Assembly: GCF_000379025.1 (NCBI RefSeq)
Contig: NZ_KB900617.1
Coordinates: 957,905-1,021,904, forward strand
Direction of reading: 5' to 3'
Length of the DNA: 64,000 bases
From: Orenia marismortui DSM 5156
GTDB lineage: Bacteria > Bacillota > Halanaerobiia > Halobacteroidales > Halobacteroidaceae
Positions 26,154 through 35,103 of the stretch are shown piece by piece. Below the pieces are notes generated by a model. The model saw nothing but the letters and a program-made list of their open reading frames with translations, was not told the DNA's origin and searched no databases. Numbering within the stretch: the first letter of the stretch is position 1; every line of letters begins with the position of its first letter. The position numbers were made by a program, and so were the translations under genes.

Positions 26154-28640
26154 TTAAATGAATAAACTCATATTTGATTCTTCAGCATCACTTAAGAAGC
26201 TTGCTACTCCTCCAACTTCTACACCCTCAATTAATTCTTCTTTCTTAATTCCCATTACATCCATAGACATTTGGCAAGCTACTAATCTAACTCCATTTAA
26301 TTTAGCTTGACCGATTAATGCCTCTAAAGAGTCAACTCCTTTATCATTCATTACCTTTCTAATCATCTTAGGACCCATTCCAAACATATTCATATTAGAT
26401 AATGGTAACTTTTCACTTCCTTGCGGCATCATCTTGCCAAACATCTTGTCCATCATAGTTTTTTCAACCTTAACATTTTCCTTCTTACGTAAAATATTTA
26501 ATCCCCAGAAGGTAAAGAATAGTGTAACTTCACTTCCCATTGCTGCTGCTCCATTAGCAATGATAAAGGAAGCAATTGCCCTATCTAACTCTCCACTAAA
26601 TACTACCATCGTCTTTTTATTCTTATCATTTGTATTAGCAACTGCTGTTCTTCCTTGACCTTTTTGGATACTAGCTGTAAAATTATGACCTTCTTGACCA
26701 CTATCTAGCAACTTATTTCCTGTACTTTTGCACCATGCTCCAATATCTGCTACAAATCCTGGGTCTGTTGCTACAACCTCTAATACATCACCTTGATCTA
26801 ACTCTTTCATCTTATTAGCTACCTGCATAATTGGTCCAGGGCATTGTAATCCACAAGCATCAAGGCTCACCCTTTTACCACTTTGATTACTTTCTAATTG
26901 CTTTCCCACTATCTGCCCCTCCTCAGGATTAGAAGCCGTTGTCATTTTCTGATAATCAGGAGTATTGCAATCATCTATTACAGCTTCTTTATCATTCTTA
27001 ATCTCTTTATATAATTTATATCCTCCAGATAGATTCTTAACCTTATTAAATCCATGTTGCATTAAGATTCTAGCTCCAATATAACCTCTCAATCCAACTG
27101 CACAATAAATTACAATCTCTTTATTCTTATCTAACTCATCTAATCTATCTCTTAAGCTATTAACTGGAATATTGATAGAACCTTCAATCTTCCCTAACTG
27201 AACCTCTACCTCTTCTCTTACATCTAAAATAATAGCATCTTCACTTAAATCTTCAATTTCATGCCAATGAATTACATCAACTTTCCCCTTTAAAATATTA
27301 CCGGCAGCAAAACCAGCCATATTTACTGGATCTTTAGCAGAACCAAAAGGTGGAGCATAAGCTAATTCTATCTCTTGCAAATCAAAAACTGTCTTCTCAA
27401 ATCTAATTGTAGTAGCAAGAACATCTATTCGCTTATCTACTCCATCATATCCAACTGCTTGAGCACCTAATATTTTACCTTCATCAGGCGTGAAGATAAT
27501 CTTAATAGTCATTGGAATTGCACCTGGATAATATCCTGCATGATTCTTGGAATTAGTATAAGATACTTCATAATCAATTCCTGCTTTTTTAAGTTGCTTT
27601 TCATTATTTCCAGTAGCAGCTACAGTTAAATCAAAGACCTTAGCAATTGCTGTACCTTGAGTTCCAATAAACTTCTCTTTATTCCCTACTAGATTATTAG
27701 CTACAATTCTTCCTTGCTTATTAGCAGGTCCAGCTAAAGGAATATGAGCAGGTTGTTTAGTTACAAAGTCAGTTACCTCAATAGCATCTCCAATAGCATA
27801 AATATTTTCATCAGAAGTCTGTAGATAATCATTAACTTTAATAGCTCCTGTCTTACCTAATTCTAATCCTGCTTCTTTAGCTAGCTTAGTACTTGGCTTA
27901 ACCCCAATAGACATAACCACTAAATCAGTTTCAATCTCTTCTCCACTCTGTAACTCTACAATTGTCTTATTCCCTTCTTCTCTAAAAGCTTTAACTCCGT
28001 CAGATAAGTGTAGATTAATTCCCTTACTACGCATATGATTGTGAACCATTGCTGCCATATCAGCATCAATTGGACCTAATACTTGTGGTGCTAATTCTAC
28101 TACTGATACATCTACACCACGATGGTGTAAATTCTCAGCCATCTCTACTCCAATATATCCAGCTCCAACAACAACAGCACGTTCAGGATTATTATTATCA
28201 ACAAATCCTTTAATCTTATCAGTATCAGGAATATTTCTTAGTGTAAAGATATTCTTGCCATCAATTCCTGGTAAGGGAGGCTTAATTGGATCTGCACCTG
28301 GAGATAATACTAAAGCATCATAACTTTCAGTATATACTTCATTTTTGGTCCAATCCTTTACCTTAACTTCTTTCTTCTCTTTATCAATGTCTAATACTTC
28401 ATTCATTACTCGTACATCAATATCAAATCTAGCTTCCATTGCTTCTGGAGTCTGTACTAATAATTTATCACGTTCTTTAATCACTTCACCAATATGATAG
28501 GGCAGACCACAGTTAGCAAAAGAAATATGCTCTCCTTTTTCAAAGATAATAATCTCTGCCTCTTCATCAACTCTTCTCAATCTAGCTGCTGTACTTGCTC
28601 CACCAGCTACACCACCAACAATTAATACTTTTTTACCCAT
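26154..28640 (-). CDS. CoA-disulfide reductase-rhodanese-TusA-DsrE fusion
   Basis: An 828-residue protein of four parts. Residues 1-450 are a FAD/NAD(P)H oxidoreductase of the CoA-disulfide reductase type, with FAD loop VGGVAGGASTA at 8-18 and the single redox Cys44 in SFANCGLPY. Residues about 455-555 are rhodanese with active Cys513 (IYCAVGLRGY). Residues about 590-665 are TusA-like with CGLQCPGP at 596-603. Residues about 675-828 are DsrE-like with a candidate active Cys789. Each part handles persulfide sulfur, so the chain could pass sulfur from a CoA persulfide or polysulfide to the carriers. It follows an ArsR-type regulator by 114 nt. Confidence 0.92.
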   Translation of the reverse strand: MGKKVLIVGGVAGGASTAARLRRVDEEAEIIIFEKGEHISFANCGLPYHIGEVIKERDKLLVQTPEAMEARFDIDVRVMNEVLDIDKEKKEVKVKDWTKNEVYTESYDALVLSPGADPIKPPLPGIDGKNIFTLRNIPDTDKIKGFVDNNNPERAVVVGAGYIGVEMAENLHHRGVDVSVVELAPQVLGPIDADMAAMVHNHMRSKGINLHLSDGVKAFREEGNKTIVELQSGEEIETDLVVMSIGVKPSTKLAKEAGLELGKTGAIKVNDYLQTSDENIYAIGDAIEVTDFVTKQPAHIPLAGPANKQGRIVANNLVGNKEKFIGTQGTAIAKVFDLTVAATGNNEKQLKKAGIDYEVSYTNSKNHAGYYPGAIPMTIKIIFTPDEGKILGAQAVGYDGVDKRIDVLATTIRFEKTVFDLQEIELAYAPPFGSAKDPVNMAGFAAGNILKGKVDVIHWHEIEDLSEDAIILDVREEVEVQLGKIEGSINIPVNSLRDRLDELDKNKEIVIYCAVGLRGYIGARILMQHGFNKVKNLSGGYKLYKEIKNDKEAVIDDCNTPDYQKMTTASNPEEGQIVGKQLESNQSGKRVSLDACGLQCPGPIMQVANKMKELDQGDVLEVVATDPGFVADIGAWCKSTGNKLLDSGQEGHNFTASIQKGQGRTAVANTNDKNKKTMVVFSGELDRAIASFIIANGAAAMGSEVTLFFTFWGLNILRKKENVKVEKTMMDKMFGKMMPQGSEKLPLSNMNMFGMGPKMIRKVMNDKGVDSLEALIGQAKLNGVRLVACQMSMDVMGIKKEELIEGVEVGGVASFLSDAEESNMSLFI

Positions 28641-28754
28641 TAATAAAACCCCCTTTAAATTTAAATATCTTTATATTAGAATTTTAGAATATTTATTATT
28701 AAATAAAAGCTTAAGTTATCCTTAACTAAAATTTACTTAAGCCTAATTTTCAGA

Positions 28755-29039
28755 TTAAAATAAAGCCTTTATAAGCTTTTTAGCATCTTCATTAATTACA
28801 TAATAATTAATCTCTACTCCATTTCGCTTTCCTTCTAAAATACCTAAATTTCTTAACTTAGCCAGGTGTTGAGAAAGAGTAGATTGTGGAATTTCCAAGC
28901 AATTTTGCATCTTAGAAACATTACAACCTTCATCTTCCATTAAACCCTTTACAATACATAATCTAATTGGATGTGATAAGGCTTTTAATACTTTAGCTTT
29001 ATTCTTTAATACTTCCATTTCATTTGTGATATTTTCCAC
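28755..29039 (-). CDS. ArsR-family winged-helix regulator, cysteine-containing
   Basis: A 94-residue repressor-type protein with LSHPIRLCIVKGL near 22-34 and a recognition helix IPQSTLSQHLAKLR near 49-62. Cysteines lie at about residues 28, 39 and 46. The family senses metals or, in the BigR/SqrR group, sulfide and persulfide through cysteines. The position before a sulfur-transfer fusion favours a persulfide sensor, but these cysteines do not obviously match the published pair, so this is inference. The start is GTG with AAGGAGG 8 nt away. It is probably self-regulated through 29078-29098. Confidence 0.88.
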   Translation of the reverse strand: MENITNEMEVLKNKAKVLKALSHPIRLCIVKGLMEDEGCNVSKMQNCLEIPQSTLSQHLAKLRNLGILEGKRNGVEINYYVINEDAKKLIKALF

Positions 29040-29075
29040 TTGAATGCCTCCTTAAACCCAAACTACTATATTTAT

Positions 29076-29104
29076 ATATTACGATATAACAAAGTAATTG
29101 TCAA
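29076..29104 (-). promoter_or_regulatory. Promoter of the arsR-CoA-disulfide reductase unit
   Basis: On the minus strand a consensus TTGACA (29099-29104) and TAATAT (29076-29081) are 17 nt apart, 37 nt before the GTG start of the regulator. Confidence 0.8.
29078..29098. promoter_or_regulatory. Candidate ArsR operator
   Basis: An inverted repeat ATTAC-N11-GTAAT fills the space between the -35 and -10 boxes, so a bound dimer would block polymerase. Assignment to the adjacent ArsR protein is inferred from position. Confidence 0.55.
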
Positions 29105-29218
29105 GTTTAAAAAGATAAAAATTAATTTTTATCTTTTTGATTATTAATCTAAAATAAAATCTTATTTAATATTCTATCCCCAATAACAAATAATGATTCT
29201 TAGCTTCTCTACTAATAT

Positions 29219-29376
29219 AGCTATCTAAATCTAAAATGAAATTTAATTTGGATAAAGAGACAGTAACAAGTGACTAGTGGCAGGAGACAAGTTAAGTTAT
29301 TTACTGGTTACTAGTTACTGAAGTTTTGCTTTATCACTCTAAAGATAGATTTAAATTTCCTTCTAAAGCTAAATAT
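29219..29376. repeat. Repeat element with heptamer-periodic core
   Basis: The core 29261-29323 reads as nine 7-nt words, including ACTGGTT, ACTAGTT and ACTGAAG on the right and CAGTAAC, AAGTGAC on the left, which are partly complementary. The flanks GGATAAAGAGACAG and TTTTGCTTTATC resemble the shell of the elements at 25981 and 35104. Outer flanks (TAAATCTAAAATGAAATTT and AGATTTAAATTTCC) are also roughly inverted. Confidence 0.65.
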
Positions 29377-29424
29377 CTATAACTAAGAAGCAAAACAAAT
29401 TATAATTAACCCCCTCCCTATAAA

Positions 29425-29457
29425 TAAAAAAAGTTGGAGGAGGTCCTCCAACTTTTT
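29425..29457 (-). terminator. Intrinsic terminator of the CsgG/TPR gene
   Basis: An 11-bp stem AAGTTGGAGGA/TCCTCCAACTT flanked by A- and T-runs starts at the stop codon of the gene at 29458. Confidence 0.88.
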
Positions 29458-30522
29458 TTATAATTCATACTTTTCATATACAATTTGAGCAAACTCATCA
29501 ACAGCTTTACTTAATACATCATCTATTAGTTCTTCATCAGAAGGAATAATTACAGAATTACCTTCATAATAAGAATCTTCATATCTAGATTTCTTAGTAA
29601 CCTTCTTACTTAAAATTATTGAAGCATCAGAGACATCCAAAACTTTGAAGATGATTTGAGTATATGCTTGTTTTTCAACATTATACCTTTTCTTCTCTTG
29701 ACCTTCCCAATCCTCTACATATTCATAGTCTTTATCACTAGTAACACTTCCACTTAATACCTTACCTAAAACTAAATAGTCTACTCCTAAGATATTACCT
29801 AATTCTTTTGCTGTAGATGAATCAATCAACCCACTTGCTCCTAGTTTTTGTTCATCTAGCACTGTATTTAGCTTATCTCTTTCAATTAATTCAATAAACT
29901 TAGGCTCTCTTTCTAATAAATAAGCAGAAAATAAACTTGTGGCTCTACTTCCTAAATTATATCTATAGGTTGTATCTTCAAAATCAATTACGGCTATTCG
30001 TTTAGTCTTTATTTTCTTTAACTCTTGATATGCTTGATTATATTTCTGCCTAACATCAAGGTAGTTTTTATCATATTCCATTACTTTTTCAAATTCCTTA
30101 TAAGCCAATTCCCAATTACCTTCCTCTAAGTATCCTGCACCTAAATTATAATGAGCTTTTTTATAATTAGCTTCTGCTTCATATAATAATTTATTAACCT
30201 CTGCATTATCCTTAATCTCTTTTGCTTCCTTCAGATTATTAATTGCTAAACCATATTCTTCTTCTTTTAAATACATTTTAGCTTTATTTAGATATGAACT
30301 ATACTTCTTTTCCCTATGTCCTTTTACTAATTTGTAAACTCCCCAAATACCCAAAACAACTAATGCTCCAATAACACCTTTTTCCGAACTACTAGATCCA
30401 CCATCAGAATTTGCTGATAAAGCTTTCACACTTTGAGCTTGAGCATAGTCAATTCCTACAAAAGAAACAAATATAAACACAATTAACATAATAGAAATAT
30501 TTCTTATATACTTCTTAGACAT
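29458..30522 (-). CDS. Secreted CsgG-domain protein with TPR-like repeats
   Basis: A 354-residue protein. A signal peptide or signal anchor is at 1-30 and a second hydrophobic segment at about 49-68 (GVIGALVVLGIWGVYKLV). Residues 70-165 are TPR-like helices (YLNKAKMYLKEEEYGLAINN and similar). Residues 172-350 form a CsgG-type domain with RIAVIDFEDTT and the segment KLNTVLDEQKLGASGLID. The latter is closely similar to a segment in the CsgG protein at 31966, so the two are paralogues. It probably sits in the periplasm. It follows a TolB-like lipoprotein gene by 23 nt. Confidence 0.82.
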   Translation of the reverse strand: MSKKYIRNISIMLIVFIFVSFVGIDYAQAQSVKALSANSDGGSSSSEKGVIGALVVLGIWGVYKLVKGHREKKYSSYLNKAKMYLKEEEYGLAINNLKEAKEIKDNAEVNKLLYEAEANYKKAHYNLGAGYLEEGNWELAYKEFEKVMEYDKNYLDVRQKYNQAYQELKKIKTKRIAVIDFEDTTYRYNLGSRATSLFSAYLLEREPKFIELIERDKLNTVLDEQKLGASGLIDSSTAKELGNILGVDYLVLGKVLSGSVTSDKDYEYVEDWEGQEKKRYNVEKQAYTQIIFKVLDVSDASIILSKKVTKKSRYEDSYYEGNSVIIPSDEELIDDVLSKAVDEFAQIVYEKYEL

Positions 30523-30545
30523 TAAATATCACCTCTAATTAATTA

Positions 30546-31664
30546 TTACTTCCATTCTGGACTATCATAGTCCCTATCTTCTTCAAACAATACACTCTCT
30601 ATTTTATTTTGAGAGCTAAGAATCTTAATACTTTTAGCCCCATCTTCTTCTACTACAAACAAAATTAATTCTCCCTTGTGATCATAACTTGCATAATCAT
30701 AAATTTTAGATTTATTATCTAATACCTTCTTTAACCCACTACCATTAGGGTTGATTCTATAAATTGTAGAAATAGAATCGCCTTGATTAGTAAATAAAAT
30801 TGTTCTTCCATCTGCTGACCAACTAGGATGAGTATCCTTTCCAAAACCTGTATGTAAAACCATCTTTCCTTGACCATCTTGATTCATAATATGAATCTTC
30901 TTCTGCCCAGTTGTTTCAGACACATAAAGTAATTTATTATTAGCTGAAGAATAAGAGACTTGACCATCATAATGATTATTATCGGTAATTTTTTTCAGAT
31001 AAGAGCTTGATAAATTTGTTTGATAAAGCTCATAATCACCATCTCGATCTGATACAAAGATTATTTCATCTTTATTTAGCCAGATGGGATCTTCCTTATT
31101 TGATGTAGTATAAGTAATTTGCTGTAAATTTGAACCATCAGCTTTCATAGTATATATGTTACTATGGCCATTTCGGTCTGATAAAAATATTATTTCTTTT
31201 CTATCTTCTGACCAATTAGGAGCCCAATCATTACCTTTATCTTGAGTTAATTGAGTTATCTTATCACCATAAATATCACTAAGATAGATATTTTTATGAC
31301 CATCTTTATCACTGACAAAGATGAATTCTTTTCTTTCTTTAGTATCTAATTTAATATCTACCCTCTTATCTCCTTCTTCTAAACTTAACTCTTGAACATA
31401 AGTTCTATAACCTGGTGCAGTAACCTTAATAAGTCTATCCTCCACCTTCAGGTCATCAATCACTGGAATATTCTCTAGGATAAAATATCCATTAGCATTA
31501 CTTTCTACTAAAAAGTTACCTATTTCAACCTGTACACCAGATAAAGCCTCACCAGTAAACCTATCTTGAACACTTCCTCTAAGATTCATAAATTTATCTT
31601 CATTACATCCTACCATCCCCAAAGAAAGTGTTAATAACAACAACAATAGCATAAACCTCCGCAA
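30546..31664 (-). CDS. TolB-like beta-propeller lipoprotein
   Basis: A 372-residue lipoprotein with lipobox LGMVGC (lipidated Cys20). Residues about 28-110 form a carboxypeptidase-regulatory-like beta sandwich (LRGSVQDRFTGEALSGVQV). Residues 115-372 hold about six TolB/WD40-type blades marked by repeated F-V/L-S-D-R-D/N-G-H-x-x-I-Y segments. TolB propellers bind envelope partners such as Pal or barrels; here the partner is unknown. It is the first gene of a two-gene unit with the CsgG/TPR protein. Confidence 0.85.
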   Translation of the reverse strand: MRRFMLLLLLLTLSLGMVGCNEDKFMNLRGSVQDRFTGEALSGVQVEIGNFLVESNANGYFILENIPVIDDLKVEDRLIKVTAPGYRTYVQELSLEEGDKRVDIKLDTKERKEFIFVSDKDGHKNIYLSDIYGDKITQLTQDKGNDWAPNWSEDRKEIIFLSDRNGHSNIYTMKADGSNLQQITYTTSNKEDPIWLNKDEIIFVSDRDGDYELYQTNLSSSYLKKITDNNHYDGQVSYSSANNKLLYVSETTGQKKIHIMNQDGQGKMVLHTGFGKDTHPSWSADGRTILFTNQGDSISTIYRINPNGSGLKKVLDNKSKIYDYASYDHKGELILFVVEEDGAKSIKILSSQNKIESVLFEEDRDYDSPEWK

Positions 31665-31680
31665 ATTAATCCCCCCCTTT

Positions 31681-31940
31681 TTATATAGAACATGAAAAAG
31701 AATTTAAATTTACTTAGAAACAAATTGACGCTGATTAAAATCTGATTAAGTTCTGACCTTATTTATTAGTTAATAGCTAAAACACCTGCGTAAATCACTC
31801 CAAGAGTACTTAATCGAGGAGAAAATAATTCCTCTCACAGTGCTGCTGTCTAATAAATTATTTTGATTTTTAATTCTTAAAATATTATAAAAGTTTAAAT
31901 TTAAGATATATGATATGAAATCTCTATCGGCTTCTATATA
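31681..31940. repeat. MITE-like intergenic element, copy 1
   Basis: The element begins TATATAGAACATGAAAAAG and ends with TTCTATATA, giving 9-bp terminal inverted repeats plus a longer imperfect match. Inside it has 10-nt-periodic DNA (GACGCTGATT, CTGATTAAGTTCTGA) and, at 31798-31843, a copy of the small hairpin repeat. Related elements lie at 38729-39017 (inverted) and 57853-58049. It carries no real gene. Confidence 0.7.
31798..31843. repeat. Small hairpin repeat, GAGGA/TCCTC version
   Basis: It aligns with the 50-nt insert at 60755: CCAAGAGTACTTAATC matches CCAAGACTACTTGATC, and the inner stem is GAGGA/TCCTC in place of GAAGT/ACTTC. The end CACAGTGC matches CACAGCGC. Confidence 0.7.
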
Positions 31941-31965
31941 CCTCTTAAATAACATAATCATATGA

Positions 31966-32835
31966 CTATTCAAACTTAATTATATCACCCTTTGTTACCT
32001 GACTATCAGCTTCTATAATTTCTGCAATTACTGCCCCTTTACTAAGACTAATCACTCTTACTTCCCCCATAGGCATAGTAACTGCTTCTTCTAATTCTTC
32101 TACTTCAATCAAACGAAGTAGCTGACCTCTTTGTCCTAAGGCAAAATCTTCACTACTCTCAACCTTAATAATCACCTTATTAGATAATACTTTTACTACT
32201 TTTCCCTCTATACTCTTAGATTTTAGTCCCTCAGTTATGTTATTAATAAAGTCATCAGTTGCCTGCTCAATACTCTTTCCTAAAGCAGATTTTTTGAAGG
32301 CTTCTGTTCCAAAACTTACTCCCTTCAAGTTAGAAATTTGAATAGATCTATCAGATCCTTCTCCTATACCTTGAAAAGATGATTTAATTTCACCACTACT
32401 AGCATCCACTAACCGGCCACTAAGCAGAACTTTTGCTGCTACTCCAGAGCTTTTAAAGGGACCAAAAGATATACTTGCTTTCTCTTTGATTTCCATTTGA
32501 GTTAAAGTACCTAAAATTAAAGCATCTACTCCTAATATCCTTCCTAACTCAGCAGCAGTCACTGAATCTATCAATCCACTCTGCCCTAATTTCTGCTCCT
32601 TTATTAATTTATTAAGACGAGTTCTTTCTACAACTTTAATACCATCTACTTCAACTAATTTATCTGTGATCATCTGAGTAATCCCTTTTAAAATATGTTC
32701 TTTATCTAATCCATTCCAACCAAGATCTCCATTATTAAAAGGCATTACAGCTACTAAATTCTGCTTAGCACTAATAGGGGAAGAATAGACTATGACTAAT
32801 AAGATTAAAGCTAATAATATGTAACTTTTCTTCAT
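31966..32835 (-). CDS. CsgG-family envelope protein with C-terminal FlgT-like domain
   Basis: A 289-residue exported protein (signal peptide about 1-23). Residues 25-195 are a CsgG-type alpha/beta domain (VAVMPFNNGD, VVERTRLNKLIKEQKLGQSG, LGVDALILGTL). The last 85 residues are a beta-rich module (GKVVKVLSNKVIIKVES, LGQRGQLLRL, VTKGDIIKFE) that resembles the C-terminal domain of Vibrio FlgT. CsgG forms outer-membrane export pores; FlgO is a relative in the flagellar outer ring. I chose the ATG at 32835, 7 nt after AGGAGG; the frame is open to 32859. It is third in an operon with LPP20 and FlgT-like genes. Confidence 0.82.
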   Translation of the reverse strand: MKKSYILLALILLVIVYSSPISAKQNLVAVMPFNNGDLGWNGLDKEHILKGITQMITDKLVEVDGIKVVERTRLNKLIKEQKLGQSGLIDSVTAAELGRILGVDALILGTLTQMEIKEKASISFGPFKSSGVAAKVLLSGRLVDASSGEIKSSFQGIGEGSDRSIQISNLKGVSFGTEAFKKSALGKSIEQATDDFINNITEGLKSKSIEGKVVKVLSNKVIIKVESSEDFALGQRGQLLRLIEVEELEEAVTMPMGEVRVISLSKGAVIAEIIEADSQVTKGDIIKFE

Positions 32836-32872
32836 TACCTTCCCTCCTAAAAAGTTCATGTAATAGTCTGTA

Positions 32873-33754
32873 TTAATTTAAGACGATAACAACTTTAGAT
32901 TGACTAAAAATCCCACTTCGACCCACTTTTTCTAGCAACAATGAATCTTCATTGGATAATATTAAATCAGTCTTATACTCTCCTCTAACACCTTGAGCAT
33001 TAATAATTAATGGATTATCTCCTATTAAAGAATTGTTCTTTGCATCAATTAAGCTTCTACTATAAGAAACTATACCATTAGTTATGACTTCATCAGTTTT
33101 AACCTGATCAATACTATAAACTACCCTTCCATCTTCATTATAGATCTTAGGTGATAAAGCAGGACTTAGATCTGAAGAAGTAGTAATTATCACTCCTGTA
33201 TAGTCCTCCTCTAACTCAATATCATTATAATTCTCATCAACATCATCTTGAGGCTCTGAAATAATTTGATCTGAGTTATTAGCTGATGATAAATTATTCT
33301 TTAAAGTTGGGAAGATAGCCTTTATAATGCCATCCCTTCCATAAAATTGTAATTCTACTACTATCATATAACTTCTATTATCCATCTTCTTTTCTTCGAC
33401 TATCTGTGCTCCTTTTACTAACCCAGAAACCTTCTTTTTGATAAGATCAGATTTAATTTGAGCATTCTCTACTGTCTGCTCTGAATCAATTCTAACCCCT
33501 TTAATAATTTCTAAAAGTCTCCGTTGTGCCATTGTAATAGCTGCTTCTCTTGCCATGATTATTGCTTGTGATTTATTTTTAACATAAGATGGAGCAATTC
33601 CAAATCCTGTTGCTCTAACTACTGATTTCTCCCAATCTAAGTATCCATCCTCTTCTTTTTCAAAAATTCCACCACTACTAACATCAGCGTGTACAACAAC
33701 ACTAAATAGAAAAATCAGACATAATAAATAAATAGTAATATTTCGCAACATCAT
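32873..33754 (-). CDS. LPP20-family exported protein (FlgP-like)
   Basis: A 293-residue exported protein with signal peptide (cleavage near VVHA, residue 23). Residues about 45-150 match the LPP20 pattern: ATGFGIAP, then QAIIMAREAAITMAQRRLLE, and VVELQFYGRDG. The remainder is a less conserved beta-rich part. No lipobox cysteine is visible, unlike FlgP. LPP20 proteins attach to the outer membrane, and Vibrio FlgP belongs to this family. It follows the FlgT-like gene by 11 nt and precedes the CsgG gene by 37 nt. Confidence 0.78.
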   Translation of the reverse strand: MMLRNITIYLLCLIFLFSVVVHADVSSGGIFEKEEDGYLDWEKSVVRATGFGIAPSYVKNKSQAIIMAREAAITMAQRRLLEIIKGVRIDSEQTVENAQIKSDLIKKKVSGLVKGAQIVEEKKMDNRSYMIVVELQFYGRDGIIKAIFPTLKNNLSSANNSDQIISEPQDDVDENYNDIELEEDYTGVIITTSSDLSPALSPKIYNEDGRVVYSIDQVKTDEVITNGIVSYSRSLIDAKNNSLIGDNPLIINAQGVRGEYKTDLILSNEDSLLLEKVGRSGIFSQSKVVIVLN

Positions 33755-33765
33755 ATCACCTCTTT

Positions 33766-34926
33766 TTAATTTTTAAGCTCTAAACTAAGCTGTCCTTCAT
33801 TCAAAGTATTAACTTTCAAATTAAAATCTACAGCTTGTTGTAATTCTAAAGCAAAATCTAATACCTCTACTGTATTCAATAACTCTAGATCAAAAAGTAC
33901 TATTCCTTGGTTATACTCTCTGAAATAGACATTCTCTACTCCTGATAAAAGTGGTAAGTTATTTTTAAGCTGATTTAAATCTTTTAGATCTTGAATCTCT
34001 GAAATTTTTAAAGTAATTCTTTTAGGTTCTTGAATTAATTTTTGACTTAACTGCTCTATTATTTTAGAACTTATATTTCTACTTGCTTCTCTTAAAGATT
34101 TATTAGCAGCATCTTCTTTATTACTACCTATCCCTTTACCATCACCATTTACTGCTGCCATTACCTCTGCTGTTGATACATTAATAACTTTAGCCTCTAT
34201 TTGACTATGGTAGGACACTAAACCAGCTAAAGAATTATCCTGCAAATGTCTACTTAAATTAATATAACTGGCCAAAGCGTTAGCAACTACTACTAAATCA
34301 GCTTTTAATCGATTCCCAATCTTTGCAGCTAGGAATAAATCACCTGCTAAGATTGCATTCCTTTTATCATAATTAATAACCTCATTAATCTTTCTAGCAT
34401 CTATTACTTGGTAGCCTGAATTTAAAAGTTGACTTATTAGTTCATTTTCTGCAATTGAATTTGGTAAATTAAGATACTCTTCTTTCTGTGATAATAAAAC
34501 CATAATTCTAGGATTACCTACCCTCTTAATATTCAGCTTTAAAGCTCTTAAATCCTCAGATAGATTATCAGTCCCAACCTCAACTTCAGCTTCAACATAA
34601 TAATTATTATCTTTGATGTATTCATCTAAAACTTGGTATTTCTTAATATAACCCTTACTACTTTTTAAAATATTATCATTTATCAATTGATAATTTTTAA
34701 CTTTAGTTTGAGAATCTATATAAGTTCCTACAACCTTTTCAACTCCCCGCCGCAAAGCATCATCAATAGCAACTTTACGCGCCTTAGCTATATTATCATC
34801 CTGTATATAAGATACACCTTTAGCCTTTACTTTCTGCTTGCCTTGGGTCTCGGCTTTTACAAGACTAACATTTAATAGTGTAAACATTAGTAACAATAAC
34901 ACTATGGTTAACTTCTTATTTCTCAT
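33766..34926 (-). CDS. FlgT-like envelope protein
   Basis: A 386-residue exported protein (signal peptide about 1-25), close to the length of Vibrio FlgT. Residues 30-120 follow the FlgT N-domain pattern: AKARKVAIDDALRRGVEKVV, DSQTKVKNYQLINDNIL, SSKGYIKKYQVL. Residues 130-290 are a TolB/CsgG-like alpha/beta domain (IMVLLSQKEEY, LKADLVVVANALAS). The last 85 residues are two short alpha/beta repeats of unknown kind. FlgT builds the H-ring around the flagellar motor in Vibrio. No flagellar genes are in this window, so a non-flagellar envelope role is equally possible. First gene of the trio. Confidence 0.75.
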   Translation of the reverse strand: MRNKKLTIVLLLLMFTLLNVSLVKAETQGKQKVKAKGVSYIQDDNIAKARKVAIDDALRRGVEKVVGTYIDSQTKVKNYQLINDNILKSSKGYIKKYQVLDEYIKDNNYYVEAEVEVGTDNLSEDLRALKLNIKRVGNPRIMVLLSQKEEYLNLPNSIAENELISQLLNSGYQVIDARKINEVINYDKRNAILAGDLFLAAKIGNRLKADLVVVANALASYINLSRHLQDNSLAGLVSYHSQIEAKVINVSTAEVMAAVNGDGKGIGSNKEDAANKSLREASRNISSKIIEQLSQKLIQEPKRITLKISEIQDLKDLNQLKNNLPLLSGVENVYFREYNQGIVLFDLELLNTVEVLDFALELQQAVDFNLKVNTLNEGQLSLELKN

Positions 34927-35103
34927 GACTTATGACCTCCTAATACCTAGGATTAAAATTATAGTTAGAATTATAGTATAGTTTTCAATAAAATATTCAA
35001 AAACCCTCTTTTTTTAATATTTATTACTTTTTTACATCTTATAGTAATTAAAGCATCTATTCATTCAATAAAGTATGATCTTGTCTAATAATATAAATAT
35101 CAA

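Noticed and set aside
31770..31973. 67-codon ORF on the minus strand
   Set aside because: It lies almost wholly within a MITE-like repeat, has no ribosome site and overlaps the 3' end of the CsgG gene.
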